Of a DNA stretch of 64,000 nucleotides, positions 1 through 11,400 are shown piece by piece. Source of the DNA: Nelumbo lutea (lineage: Eukaryota > Streptophyta > Magnoliopsida > Proteales > Nelumbonaceae); the NCBI GenBank assembly GCA_022828595.1, contig JAKGHH010000001.1:209883848-209947847 (forward strand). The letters run 5' to 3'. The notes under the pieces are model-generated. The model was not told where the DNA came from. It was given only the letters and a program-made list of their open reading frames with translations, and made no database searches. Positions within the stretch are counted from its first letter, which is position 1. Each line of letters opens with the position of its first letter. Made by a program: the position numbers and the translations under genes.

Positions 1-815
1 AAAATTCATGCATTGAATCAATTTTTTTTTTATTTGGAATACTCACAAAAGGAAGGTATTTGCACCTTTTTTTTTTTTCAAAACAATAAGGAAGGTTTTT
101 GTTGTGGTTAAAAAAGTGGGGAGTTTCATAATTTAATTTTTTAAATTAGTAAAAATTGAATTTATTTAATTATATTAAGTTTTTGTTAAATTTAAATTCC
201 TTAGGAAATTTAATTAACTACATATATTTTTATTTTTTAGTAGAACTTAAGTTGGTTCTAACCTTTGAATTTGTCTGCATTTTTTTGTGCTCCAAATTTA
301 GCACGAAATTTGTGTCGACAATAATATCTTTTGAAATCAATACAGAAGATAAAATGCCGATAAGAAATGAAACATCTCTTTTGGTGAGTCCTACTATTGT
401 ATGCTATACATACATTTTGCAAACTAGTAATTAAAAACATGCATTGCACGTGAAAAATTTTTCTTCATATTAATTACTTGAGTTTTAGATATATAATAAT
501 TAAGATAGAAATTGAAAATTAACATAAGTAACAATATGATTAAAATAAATTTAAATGCTTATAGTAAATGTGCATGTACATTGCACATGGAAATTTTAAA
601 TTATAATTACAATTACAATTATTATTATTTTGTATTCCATTTTTGTCATAAATTAAAATAGTTTTTATTTTAACAATTTATTTTATTTAATATGATGAAT
701 ATATAACATTAGAAATATTCCCAAATGTTTTTGACAAAATTCTATACTTTTTCATTTTTTTTTGTGTTTTATCTTTTTTTTTTAAATATTTACTATTCAA
801 TTACAACATCATGAG
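1..815. other. AT-rich stretch without a gene
   Basis: No open frame here looks like a protein. The DNA is very AT-rich, with poly-T runs. The part from about 640 resembles the degenerate repeat unit described at 1370-2560, for example the phrase around 690-720 that recurs near 1820 and 55670. The hAT-like element at 816 inserted into this repeat. Confidence 0.6.
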
Positions 816-1369
816 TAGACCTGTTCATGGGCCGGTAGCCCGAGGGCCCGGCCCGGTCTGGCCCGCACCCCGGTCGGGCTTGGTCATATAATTAGGCCCG
901 CGGGCCTGACCTTGGGCTTAACACAGTAAGCCCGACTGTGTCTCGGGCCGGGCTCGGGATTTGTCAATAAAGCCTAGCCCGGCCCGAGCCTGGCCTGGCC
1001 CGACTCAGTATTATATATTTTATAAAATATATAATATGTATTTTATATATTATATAAAATATATAAATAATATAATATTTATTGAAATATATATTTATAA
1101 TTTAATATATATATTTTATTCTTTTCTTTATAATTTCAATCTCTCTCTCTCTATTCAGCTGCTTCAACAAAAATAATAATAATAGTATAGGCTAAATTTC
1201 AGGCTCGGGCCTAGGCTTGGGCTTCGGGCTTTTTATGAGGGCCGGGCTTGGGCCCAAGTTGTAGGCCCGATGGTCAAGCCGGGCTCGGGCTCGGGCCTTA
1301 AAAAACTTTGTTAATATATAGTAAAAGCCTAGCCCGAGCCCGTCCCGGCCCGGCCCATGAGTAGATCTA
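816..1369. mobile_element. Non-autonomous hAT-like element (TAGACCTG family), copy 1
   Basis: The left end reads TAGACCTGTTCATGGGCCGG and the right end, reverse-complemented, starts TAGATCTACTCATGGGCCGG (17 of 20 match). The element is flanked by a perfect 8-bp direct repeat, ATCATGAG, at 808-815 and 1370-1377. An 8-bp target duplication with short terminal inverted repeats is the hAT hallmark. GC-rich subterminal regions full of GGCCCG and CGGGC words flank an AT-rich core, and no transposase is present. Copy 2 is at 47591-48128 and a truncated relative is at 57648. Superfamily assignment is inferred from the ends only. Confidence 0.85.
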
Positions 1370-2560
1370 ATCATGAGTTTCTTTAAAAAGTTGGATCATT
1401 GACCCACCATCTAGATAAGAAAATAGGTTTGCTTTCAGACTAGTTTTAAATTATATATTTCATCTATATTTTATAAATAATTTTTACTTATCACACTTAA
1501 TATTTGTTTTATATAATTAATATATACTTTTTATATATTCTTTTAATTACTTATATTTTTTTATTTTTAAAGATTTATTCATTAACTATCATATCATTGA
1601 CCCAATATTTTATTTTTTTATAAACATATAATGTTAGATATATGCCCAAATTTTTCTCTATTTCTTTATTTTTGTGATTCTTTGTATATTCTATTTTTTT
1701 TTAATTTTATTATTTGGTTATGACATCATTTCATTTCTAGGTTGGTTTTAAATTTGGCATTCTGTTTTCATCATTAATAAAAATACTTCTTACATTTCAT
1801 ACTTATCTTTGTTTAGTATAATGAATGTACAATATTAGAGACATGCCCAATTCTTTTCTATTTTTTTATTATATGTTTTATTTTATTTTATTTTTTATTA
1901 TTTAATTATCATTATTTATTAACCCATTTGACCCCAAATGGTTGAATTGCTTGCCCACCATTTGGAGGAAAGAAAATGTTTTATTTTCAAATTATTTTTC
2001 AAAATATTTATTTTTATACTATTAAAATTAATACTGTAGATTTAATTAGTACAATTTAATGATGAGAAAAATATATCTTAAATATAGGATTTAATGAGAG
2101 AATATACCTTATATATGAGATTTAATGAGAGGGAATAGGAAAATAATTTTATTTTCAATTGGTTTTAAGTTTTACATTCCATTTCCATAATTAATAAAAA
2201 CACTTATTATTTATCATAATTATTATTGTTTAATATGTCCAACATATGATGGTAAAAATGTTTCCATTTTTTTATTTTTATATTTTTTGCATTTTATCTA
2301 TTTTTGATTTTTTTTATTTAATTGTTGCAACATAGATTGTCTTATTTGACCCAAATGGTTTAATTTCTTACCACCACCCAGATGAAAACACTATTTTTTC
2401 AAATAGATTTTAAAAGTATAGTTTTTTGTTATTAGAATTGTTAATTTATTATGTATGGATTTAATTAATAAAATTTAATGATGAAAAAAAAACAAAATGC
2501 CTTAAATATATGATTCAAGGAAGGTAAATGCAAGTTAATACCTTATATGTTGGATTTAAT
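1370..2560. repeat. Degenerate tandem repeat, unit roughly 400 bp
   Basis: A phrase of the type 'tgacccaaatggtt(g)aattgcttgcccaccat' recurs near 1400, 1925 and 2340, and an associated phrase around 'aatattagagacatgcccaa' recurs near 700, 1635, 1825 and 2235. Spacing is irregular (about 400-500 bp) and copies are diverged, so this is an old array. A related single unit lies at about 55610-56010 on the far side of COG6. Function unknown; no coding potential is seen. Confidence 0.55.
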
Positions 2561-3668
2561 GCAAGGGAATTGTATGCATTGAATATCTTAAAATTACTTA
2601 TTTCCAACTCATTTAATATCAATAACCAATTATCCTATTTGCTCTCATTTTTTTATCAATAAATTTAATTTTAAAGAGATAAATTTTGTCCTCAAAAAAT
2701 TCTAAAAATATTCTTGGGGCTATTTATGTTTTTTTAAATAATATAGATTTATAACATCGGCAGCTTTGAAAATGGGAAATCAGTTTATTCCACTACATTC
2801 CAACTATTTCCCGTTTTGCTTTTTGCATGACACATTTGAAGTCAATTTATTAATGGAATGACAACAATGGTATAGAAGTTCCTCCAATTGCGTCCCAGCT
2901 CCTAACAAGTTAATGCCAGTTCAAGCAAGAAGAAAATATACATAGCCGATGTCAATGGAAATTGTGACAATTAACCTCAAAGTACAGATTGTAGGACTGA
3001 TAGAGTAGGAGGTAGGACAGTAGGACCCAGACGATGGCTTGTAAAAGCAGGCAGTATCAAAAGTAGAGGCACAACTCTTGCCTTGCAAATCAATAAAACC
3101 CACCCACCTGATTGGTTGGTACCCTAGTGTCCCCATTCCTACCTCAAATTATTCTTAACCATCCTTCCAATATTGACGATATTTTGGCAAAATATTTATG
3201 ATATATTCACATTTGTTAGGTGTGATCATCCTGGACTCTTTTTTTTTTTTTTTCAAATATGTCTGATATTTTGTCAGTATATCAGTGCTATTTCAAATTT
3301 CAATAATAAACAATATGGGCATTTTCCTTTTTTTTTTTTAGATTTTGAGAGGGGGAAAAGTTGGTCAATGGGATTTTGGTTTTCATTGACCAAGATTCCT
3401 ATATTCTTTTTTCAGATTTATGTAGGATATATGAAAATTTTATTTTTCCTAGGTATCACTCTCCAAGGTGGGTAAATAATTTTGGGAAAAAATTGCTAAT
3501 ACTTAGATGGAACAAAATTACCCTTTTTAATAATGACCTTTTATTGCTAAAACGGTCATTGTTTTATTTACATAGAAAATAAAAGAACATGGGTAAATAT
3601 TTGCTAAAAAACACTAAGCCAGATAAGTAACTAAGGGCCTATATGTAAAGTTTAAAATTTTAGAATAA
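2561..3668. other. Intergenic, no gene recognised
   Basis: Only short chance frames occur (for example about 70 codons on the minus strand at 2921-3136 and about 100 codons at 3173-3475), with no recognisable domain and with poly-T runs inside. I see no RNA gene or clear repeat. Confidence 0.5.
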
Positions 3669-4240
3669 GGTAAATCCTTTAAACCTCTAGGTTTTCTGAA
3701 AAAGCCTTAAACCTCCCCTCGACTTTGACCTACCCTTAACACCTCTCTTGACTGTTGGGGATAAAGAGGGCTCTTAGACACCTTTTGTTACTTTTAAGTA
3801 ATAGAGACATTAAATGTCTGCTATTCCCATACTACTTTTTACTACTAAGTTAGGAGATTTTTCCTAATTCCAAGTTCCAACTTTACCGTTAATTGTTAGT
3901 ACAAGTAAATATATTTTAGCATCTTATTTTACAGCATAAACAAATCCATTTTTGGATAAAGAGAGGTTTAAGGGTATTTTATTTTATTTTTTGGTAGAGT
4001 TAAAAAGTTTACAAGTATTTCAATCATCAAACATTTGACGATTTTACATAAAGCAAAATTGGCTTTATAATATGTTTAAATCCATGACACTAGAAGTTGC
4101 TATTGGATTTCTAATGGTAAATAGAAAGGTTGTATAAGTCCCTTTATCCACAAAAGTCGGGGGAGGTTTAAGGGCACGTCAAGTTGAGGGGAGGTTTAGG
4201 ATCTTTTCAGAAAATCCAAGGGAGGTTTAAGCGACTTACC
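3669..4240. mobile_element. MITE-like element with long (about 75 bp) terminal inverted repeats
   Basis: The left end starts GGTAAATCCTTTAAACCTC, and the right end is its imperfect inverse, GAGGTTTAAGCGACTTACC. The similarity continues inward through 'tttctgaaaa', 'taaacctcccctc' and 'cccttaa' for about 75 bp on each side. There is no coding capacity. Long TIRs suggest a Mutator-like non-autonomous element. Possible flanking AT-rich repeats (attttagaa / attttaaaa) are not cleanly adjacent, so the target duplication is unproven. It sits about 750 bp beyond the COG6 stop codon. Confidence 0.65.
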
Positions 4241-4985
4241 ATTTTAAAATATTATTAAAAATTTTCAATATTTCATTAAAATCATCATAATTTTTCAAAA
4301 ATGAGAAGGTATTAGTGATAATTGGCTTACTACTTTAATATGATTCACTAAGTCACTATAATTCAAAAGAAGAAAAAAATGCATATAACTACAAAATAGC
4401 ATTTGCAATCTAATCAAACAAGTAACAATAAAGACAGTTGAAATGGCAAGCGATTGACATATATAAAAAGAGAGAAGATAGCTAAAGACCAGAAGGAAGA
4501 CAATTCTTTGTTATGGTTTTTGAAGCCATAAATGTACAATTATATTTCTTTTAAAGATCTCTTAAAATTTTATTAACTATCTTTTTATAAAACTTTCCTG
4601 ATTTTTTAGAATTTCCAAATACCTTAGCAAAATTACCAAAATGTCTCTGAAATTCCCCATCTCAACATGGCAAAATGTTCATCAATATTAATATTACGAA
4701 CGGTGCTCTTAATGGACTATAGAGTAAGAGAAAATCACAATGTAACAGGAGCAGAAGCATTAGTGTAACAAGTATTGCCTACCCATTAAACATGGGTTAA
4801 CAGTCCAGTGCAATAATACTTCCATGACTACAAAAATGTTGTAATTGTTAACTGATGCTTTAAACCACAACCAACTTATCTTTGTAACAGAAATGAACAA
4901 ACACCTGAATTCAGTATGTAGGAGCACAACAAAAGAATTTTCAAAATCTGTGTAACTAACAAGGATATAATTTCTACATACAGCT
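4241..4985 (-). other. COG6 3' UTR and downstream sequence
   Basis: This stretch follows the COG6 stop codon in the direction of transcription. It should include the 3' UTR. The UTR end cannot be fixed without transcripts; one candidate poly(A) signal is listed separately. No other gene is seen. Confidence 0.5.
4569..4574 (-). terminator. Candidate poly(A) signal of COG6 (AATAAA)
   Basis: The plus strand reads tttatt, so the COG6 strand reads AATAAA, about 410 nt after the stop codon. Plant poly(A) signals are loose and the region is AT-rich, so this is only a candidate. Confidence 0.25.
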
Positions 4986-5495
4986 TTAAATCCCTAAGAT
5001 GGTTTTTATCTGATCTGGTGGATGCCTTGCCAAGGACTTCGGCTCTGGGTAACGGTTCTTTGGATCCATGATTGCATTATGAAGGAGTTCATAAGCTTCT
5101 GCCAGTGACTTTGCGACACGGATACACGCATCTGAACGAAGCCGAGGTACCTGCATCTGCTCAAACTCTGGTAAGGAACCTTCGCTTCCTAAAACAAGTC
5201 CAAAGAAAACCTTCAAACTCTCTGAAAGTAACGTTGGTGACATGTCCTCCACTTCTGCTAATGGTGGCATATTATCTTCCTCACTCGCTGAATTCTGGAC
5301 GTGAGGCATCTTGTTCAACAAGCCACATCTTCTTAGTAGACCATCTACCTCCTTTTCTACCAGAACACAAATATGATTTTCTATCATTGCTCCAAGGTTC
5401 CTAACATATTCTGCAGTAACGTCATGTCCCAACAATGGTTGCTGGATGGATGATAAGCAATTGATAAGAAATATCTTTGAGGACATTTCAGCATT
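4986..5495 (-). CDS. COG6: COG6 exon 11 (aa 525-693, stop)
   Basis: 510 nt including the stop, beginning [20 protein letters not shown] and ending [14 protein letters not shown]. It contains [20 protein letters not shown]. The C-terminal end is the COG6 signature and matches the family length exactly. Confidence 0.96.
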   Translation of the reverse strand, partial: NAEMSSKIFLINCLSSIQQPLLGHDVTAEYVRNLGAMIENHICVLVEKEVDGLLRRCGLLNKMPHVQNSASEEDNMPPLAEVEDMSPTLLSESLKVFFGLVLGSEGSLPEFEQMQVPRLRSDACIRVAKSLAEAYELLHNAIMDPKNRYPEPKSLARHPPDQIKTILGI

Positions 5496-8400
5496 CTGGA
5501 CAGACCCATGAAGATGGCACAGTATCAGGAAAATGAAAACAGAAACAACCAGACAAACTTACCTAGTTAGATTCAAGTCCCTGTAAAATCTTGTCAAAAT
5601 GCTCAACTAGGGAAGATGTGATAGTTGACTGCTAAATTATATCCAATTAAAACCCAGGAAGAACATGTGGCACACACAAAGCAGATGCCTGGGTCCTAGT
5701 GGTCGGCTATCACCCTAGAAAATTCATAACAAAATCACCAAATGAATTATCATAGCCACTCAATGATGCTGCGATACAAAAACTGACCAGCACAGTCTCA
5801 TGGAGATATGAGAAGTAGGAATATGCTTCATCTCCTAAGATGCAGGGCATAGACATGGGTGTGAGTATCGCATTCAGCATGTTTACCAAGATTTTATAAT
5901 TTATATCTAGTTTTAAGCTATGTGCCATGCCTCTACTTTTATGCAGATTTAATAGAGCTTTTAACATATGAAGATTTTTTATAGTATGATTTGACAAAAC
6001 AAACCATTTTACATATTTTAGAAGTTTTAACGTTGAAGTAATACTCTAGAAGTGCCCATACAAAAATGTGACAAAGGACAGTTGGAGGGTAGAGAGCTAG
6101 GAGGGTTATCTGATGAGGAACGGGGGAGAAGAATATGGGAATTAATAGAGTTTTTTGAAGGATCTGAAGGAAGCTGAGTTAAGAAACGGGAATCTGTCCA
6201 ACACTGAAAGTCCTGCAAAGAGGTCAGGACCTAAGCAACGAGAAGACAAAATCTGGAAGGAAGTTGGGGATAATAGTGATAGATGCAAAGAGGACTTGTT
6301 GGCTGAATTTGTTGGCAAGCTGGGGTGCAAGATTAAGAATCCTAATGCTCTGAAAACTTACTTGGGGAGAAGGAAGGAACAGGGCAAAGTTAGAAAGAGG
6401 AAGCTGAGTGAGGCTGAAAGATTAAGATTGGATGTTGAGGGAGATAACGAATTCAGTGAAAGGAAGGGAAGAAAAAGGGGGAACAAATAGGGGAAAGTGC
6501 TCTAAGTAGGGGGAAGAAACAACAGAATTGAAATGAAATTGTTCAGTTGGAATGTGAGAGGATTGGGAAGTTCCAGAAAGAGAGCTCTAATTAAGAAAAC
6601 ATTAAGGAAAGAAAACCCTGATATAGTTCTCATTCAGGAAACAAAGTTGGCAATGCTTGATGACAGGTGGGATAGAAGCATATGGAAAGTAAGGGGTATA
6701 AGCTGGACTATGATTCCATCATGGGGTTTATCAGGTGGAATAGTGACTCTTTGGAAGAGTGATTTGATGCAGGGGGTGGAAGAACTGATTGGAAAATTCT
6801 CGATGTCAATAAAGTTTAGGCAACTGAATGATGTATTCAAGTGGTCCTGACTAATTTATTTGGTCCAAATGATTATAGGGAGAGGAAAGAGTTCTGAGAT
6901 GAATTGGGGGATATTAGGGGACTTTGGAAGGGGCCTTAGTGTACCGGGGGGACTTTAATGTGATCAGGTTAGTTGAGAAAACCAATAAAGATAGGTCGAG
7001 AGTCACTACCAGTACCAGTATGAGGAATTTTACTTGGTCCTACTTAAAGAGTTGCCTTTGTTGCATAATAAATTTACTTGGTCCAACTTACAGGCCAACC
7101 CAATTTGCTCTAAACTTGATAGATTCCTCTTCACAGTAGACTGGAAGGACCATTGGGGGGGATTTGGTGTCAAAAGCTCTACCTAGGATTACTTCCGATC
7201 ATTGGCCTATTTCCCTATCTGAGGAGGACTTGAGAGGGAGGGGTCCAGCTCCTTTTCGTTTTGAGAAAATGTGGCTTAGCCACCCTGGTTTTAAGGAGAA
7301 AGTGAAGGAGTTGTGGGAGGGCAGAAACCCAAGGGTAGATTGGGAGGGAATGAAGTTCCATAAAAAACTAAAGGACTTGAAATTGAAAATAAAGGAGTGG
7401 AACTCTCAACAGTTTGGGAGGTTGGAGGAGAAAAAACAAGAGTTGGTTAACCATATCCTAGCCTTGGATGACAAAGAAACTGAAGGTATTTTTGGGGATG
7501 ATGACAAAGAGGATAGGTGGTCTTTGAGGAGACTTTTGGAAGATGTTTTGTTTAAAGAAAAGATAAGTTGGAAGCAAAAGTTTAGACACAAGTGGTTAAA
7601 GGAAGGGGATAGAAATACAAAATTCTTCCATGCAATAGCAAGCAGTAGAAGAAGAAAATATTTCATTTCAAAGTGAAATTGCTAGAACTTTTGTAGATCA
7701 TTTCAAATCCATCTTTAGGAGACCTCTGATGGAGAGACTGAGGGTAGAGAATTTAGAGTGGCCAAGGCTGATGGAAGAGCGCAAGGTTTGGCTGTAAAAG
7801 AGGTTTGAATTGGAAGAGATAAAGGAGGCAGTTTTCTCTATGGATAGAGCTAAAGCACCAGGTCCAGATGGATTTACAATGGCCTTCTACCAAGACTGTT
7901 GGGATGTTGCAAAAGAGGTCTTATTGAGGGTCTTCAATGAGTTTTTTTGGGAGAGGGATAATTAATCCTGGCTTGAATTCTACTTTTATTGCTTTGATCC
8001 CAAAAAAAGCGGAGGCAAATCATCCAAAAGAGTTCAAACCCATTAGCTTGGTGAACAATTTATATAAAATCATTGCAAAGGTGCTGTCTTGAAGAATAAG
8101 ATTCATGCTTCCCTTTATCATATCCCCAAACCAAGGAGCCTTTGTAAAAGATAGATAGATTGTTGACCAGATCTTAATTGCGAATGAAGGTGTTGAGGAT
8201 TTTAGAAGAAATGGGAAGAAGGGTATAGTTTGCAAGCTAGATCTGGAGAAGGCCTACGATTTGGTGGATTGGTCCTTTCTGGTGGAAGTTATGAAGAACT
8301 TTGGCAATGGGGAGAAATGATGTAAATGGATTCGAGGTTGTTTGAGGACTTGCCACTACTCAATTTTGGTGAATGGGACAGTAGTTGATCACTTCCCAGC

Positions 8401-11400
8401 CATTAGAGGGATCAGACAAGGCGACGCTCTATCCCCCTTTCTTTTTACCTTGGTAGCTGATGTGTTAGGGAGACTAATACAAAAGGCAGATTCTAGGGAC
8501 CTGGTGAGAGGGTGGAGAGTGGGAAGAGATAGAGTGCCTATTACACATCTGCAGTTTGCTAATGACATGATTCTTGTTTGTGAAGGGGGTGAAAAGATAT
8601 GTAAGGAATCTAAAGCTAGTAGTCCAACTCTTCGAGCAAATGTAAAACTTAAAGATTAATTTTGATTAGAGTTGTGTAGTAGGTGTTAATATAGATTCAA
8701 GGGAGAAGTTAGATTGTACTGCTATCTTGGGTTGTGAAGTATCAACTTGTCCTATAAATTACTTGGGCCTTCCACTAGGGGACAATCCGAGAAATGGAAA
8801 CTTGTGGAACCTAGTGTTAGAGAGAGTCACAAAGAGATTAACTTCTTGGATGAGGAATTACAATTCTTTGGGTGGGAGGATAACCCTAATCAAATTGACC
8901 TTAGCCAACCTACTTGTTTATTTTCTATTGATTTTTAAAATGCCAGTGGGGTCTCCGAAAGTCTAGAGAAGATAATTAGAGATTTCTTATGGGAACTTGG
9001 GGAGGAAAAAAGGGACCACAAGGTCAATTGGGAAACTGTAACCAAGGGTTTGGACTTTGGAGGATTAGGAATTGGCTACTTTCAGAAAAGAAATACAGCC
9101 CTACTAGGGAAGTGGTTGTGGAGGTTTCCAATAGAGAAGGATAGACTGTGGGCCAAGGTAATTTTGAGTATTCATGGGTTGACGGCTAAAGGTTGGGATG
9201 CAGGAGTGTTGGCTCGAGCTATTAGTGCTTCTCCTTGGAAGTTGATACATGCTATCCTACCTTCCTTCCTTCCTTCCTTTTATAAGGTATGACCTTTGCT
9301 CTGGCAGCTTGGTTAAATTCTAGAAGCACTTGTGGGTAGGAGACTCACCCTTGAAAGACTGTTTTCCCTCTCTCTATGCTTTGTCTGATTATAAGATTAA
9401 ATTGGTTTCCAACTTCCTTTCTTCTAATGCTGATGGTCTCGAGCTTGATTGGGATCTGGGTTTCAGAAGGGGAACCATGGATTCAGATCTAAACAGCCTT
9501 TTGTCACTTCTTCATATCTTGCAAGGTGTCTGCCTGGACCCTTCAAAGGCGGATTCACGTATTTGGACCCCCTCTTCTTCTGGTATTTTTTCCTGTGTTT
9601 CCCTCCTTAGAGCTTTAACAATTACTGATTTTGTTGGGCAAACCTTTCTTGTTAAAGAAGTCTGGGGTAAACCGATTCCACCTAGGGTCGGTGCTTTTTG
9701 TTGGGAAGCCTCCTTGGGAAGGATTAACACTAGTAATAATCTCCTTCAAAGAAAGAAGCCTTTTTGGTGCTTATCTCCTAACTTTTTGTGTGTTCTCTGT
9801 AAAGCTGACGGTGAGTCCTGTTTCACTTATTAATTTCCTGTCCTTCTGTCTCTTCTGTTTGGAAATGGATTCTCTCTTTGTTTGGTTGCAGATGGATTCC
9901 TCCTCCAGATGTTCAAAGCCTTTTTGGTCCTGCTACGAGTACCTGTACAAAGAAAAGGGGGAAGGCTTTATGGAGATGCACAAGGGCTGCAGCCTGCAGT
10001 ATGTTGGACAGTTTGGTAGGAAAGAAATCAAAGATTTTTTGCTGATAAGGAAAGATCCAAAGAGGTAATAATTGAAGAAATTACGACAAGAGTAATACAT
10101 TGGGTAAAATCTCTTAAGCTATTTGAAGACATAACCACTTCAGCCTTGTTAAACGATTGGAAGGAAGTGGCATGTTCAGCTCCTGGCAAGATTGTCACTT
10201 TACCACAGTGGACTCCTCCAGATTCCGGCTTTATAAAGCTAAACTTTGATGGAAGTAGTGAAGGGAACCCTGGCCCTTCAGGCATTGGAGGGGTTTTTAT
10301 TGCTATGTTTTCAGGCCCAGTAGGGGAAGGAGATTCACTTAGAGTTGAAGTTTTGACTGTCTTGGAAGGTGTTAAAAAGGCTAAGGAGCTTAATGTAGAA
10401 ATGTTAATAATTGAGGGAGACTCGAAGCTAGTAATAGATTGGCTACAAAAGGAGAGGAGCATGTGGAGCTACCTGAATGAAAAAAGAACTTTCAAGAGGT
10501 TGACTCGGGGTATGACAGTGAGATTACAGTGGGTAAAGAGATGCGCCAATTCCTTTGCAGACGCACTAGCCAAACAAGGGGTGGGAAGAAATCAGTTGCT
10601 CTGGGCTAATTTGTAATCTTTCTTTTCCTTGGGGGAGTTAAGAGAGTTTATCTCCCCTACATTTGTACCTTTCCTTCATTTTTCATTAATGAAATGAATA
10701 TGTTATTGATAATATATATATATATATATGATTTTGTATCAAGTATTATGTCCACCAACAGTATACTAGGCATCAAGCATCCCAGTACCATAGTAGCAAT
10801 CTCACTGAGATAGGAAGTACGCTATTAAAGGTCAAAGATCACACCGTCCAATAGTCCACTCAGGTTATTGAAAGTATAGAATTTTCAAGGGTTCATACTG
10901 ATGGTCCAATTCTGGGTATTTAATATGCACCATTTTAGATATTGGTAGCAGTATAGAAATATTGGATGTTCCCTCTATAGGAACATGTTTCAATATCTGT
11001 ATCAGCACTCAAAAACAATGCATAGAAAACACATGATCTGAAATATGAAACATGTACAAACCTGTGATGATGAGATTGAGCTGCTGCTTGTCAAAATTGC
11101 ATCAACAGATGATGGAGAATCTTTACTGCTATGGCCTGAATCTGAACTCATCCGGCTTCTCCTTGATGAGTGGGTTACTCCTTTGGATTTGTGTGTCTCT
11201 GCTGCTTGCTCACACATCTGCGGTTACAGGCATAATTGAGATTCTTTATTTTCAGCCTGAGGGTATAATTAAAATTTCCATATTGATTAACTAATTCAGA
11301 AAACACATCACAGTACTCAATTTGAACATGACAAGGCATAATCTTGCCACTAATTTGGTCTGAAATTTTTTTATTTATTTTATGGAGTAGGTATCTTTTC

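Noticed and set aside
5072..5404. 110-codon plus-strand frame at the COG6 end
   Set aside because: It is the antisense shadow of COG6 exon 11.
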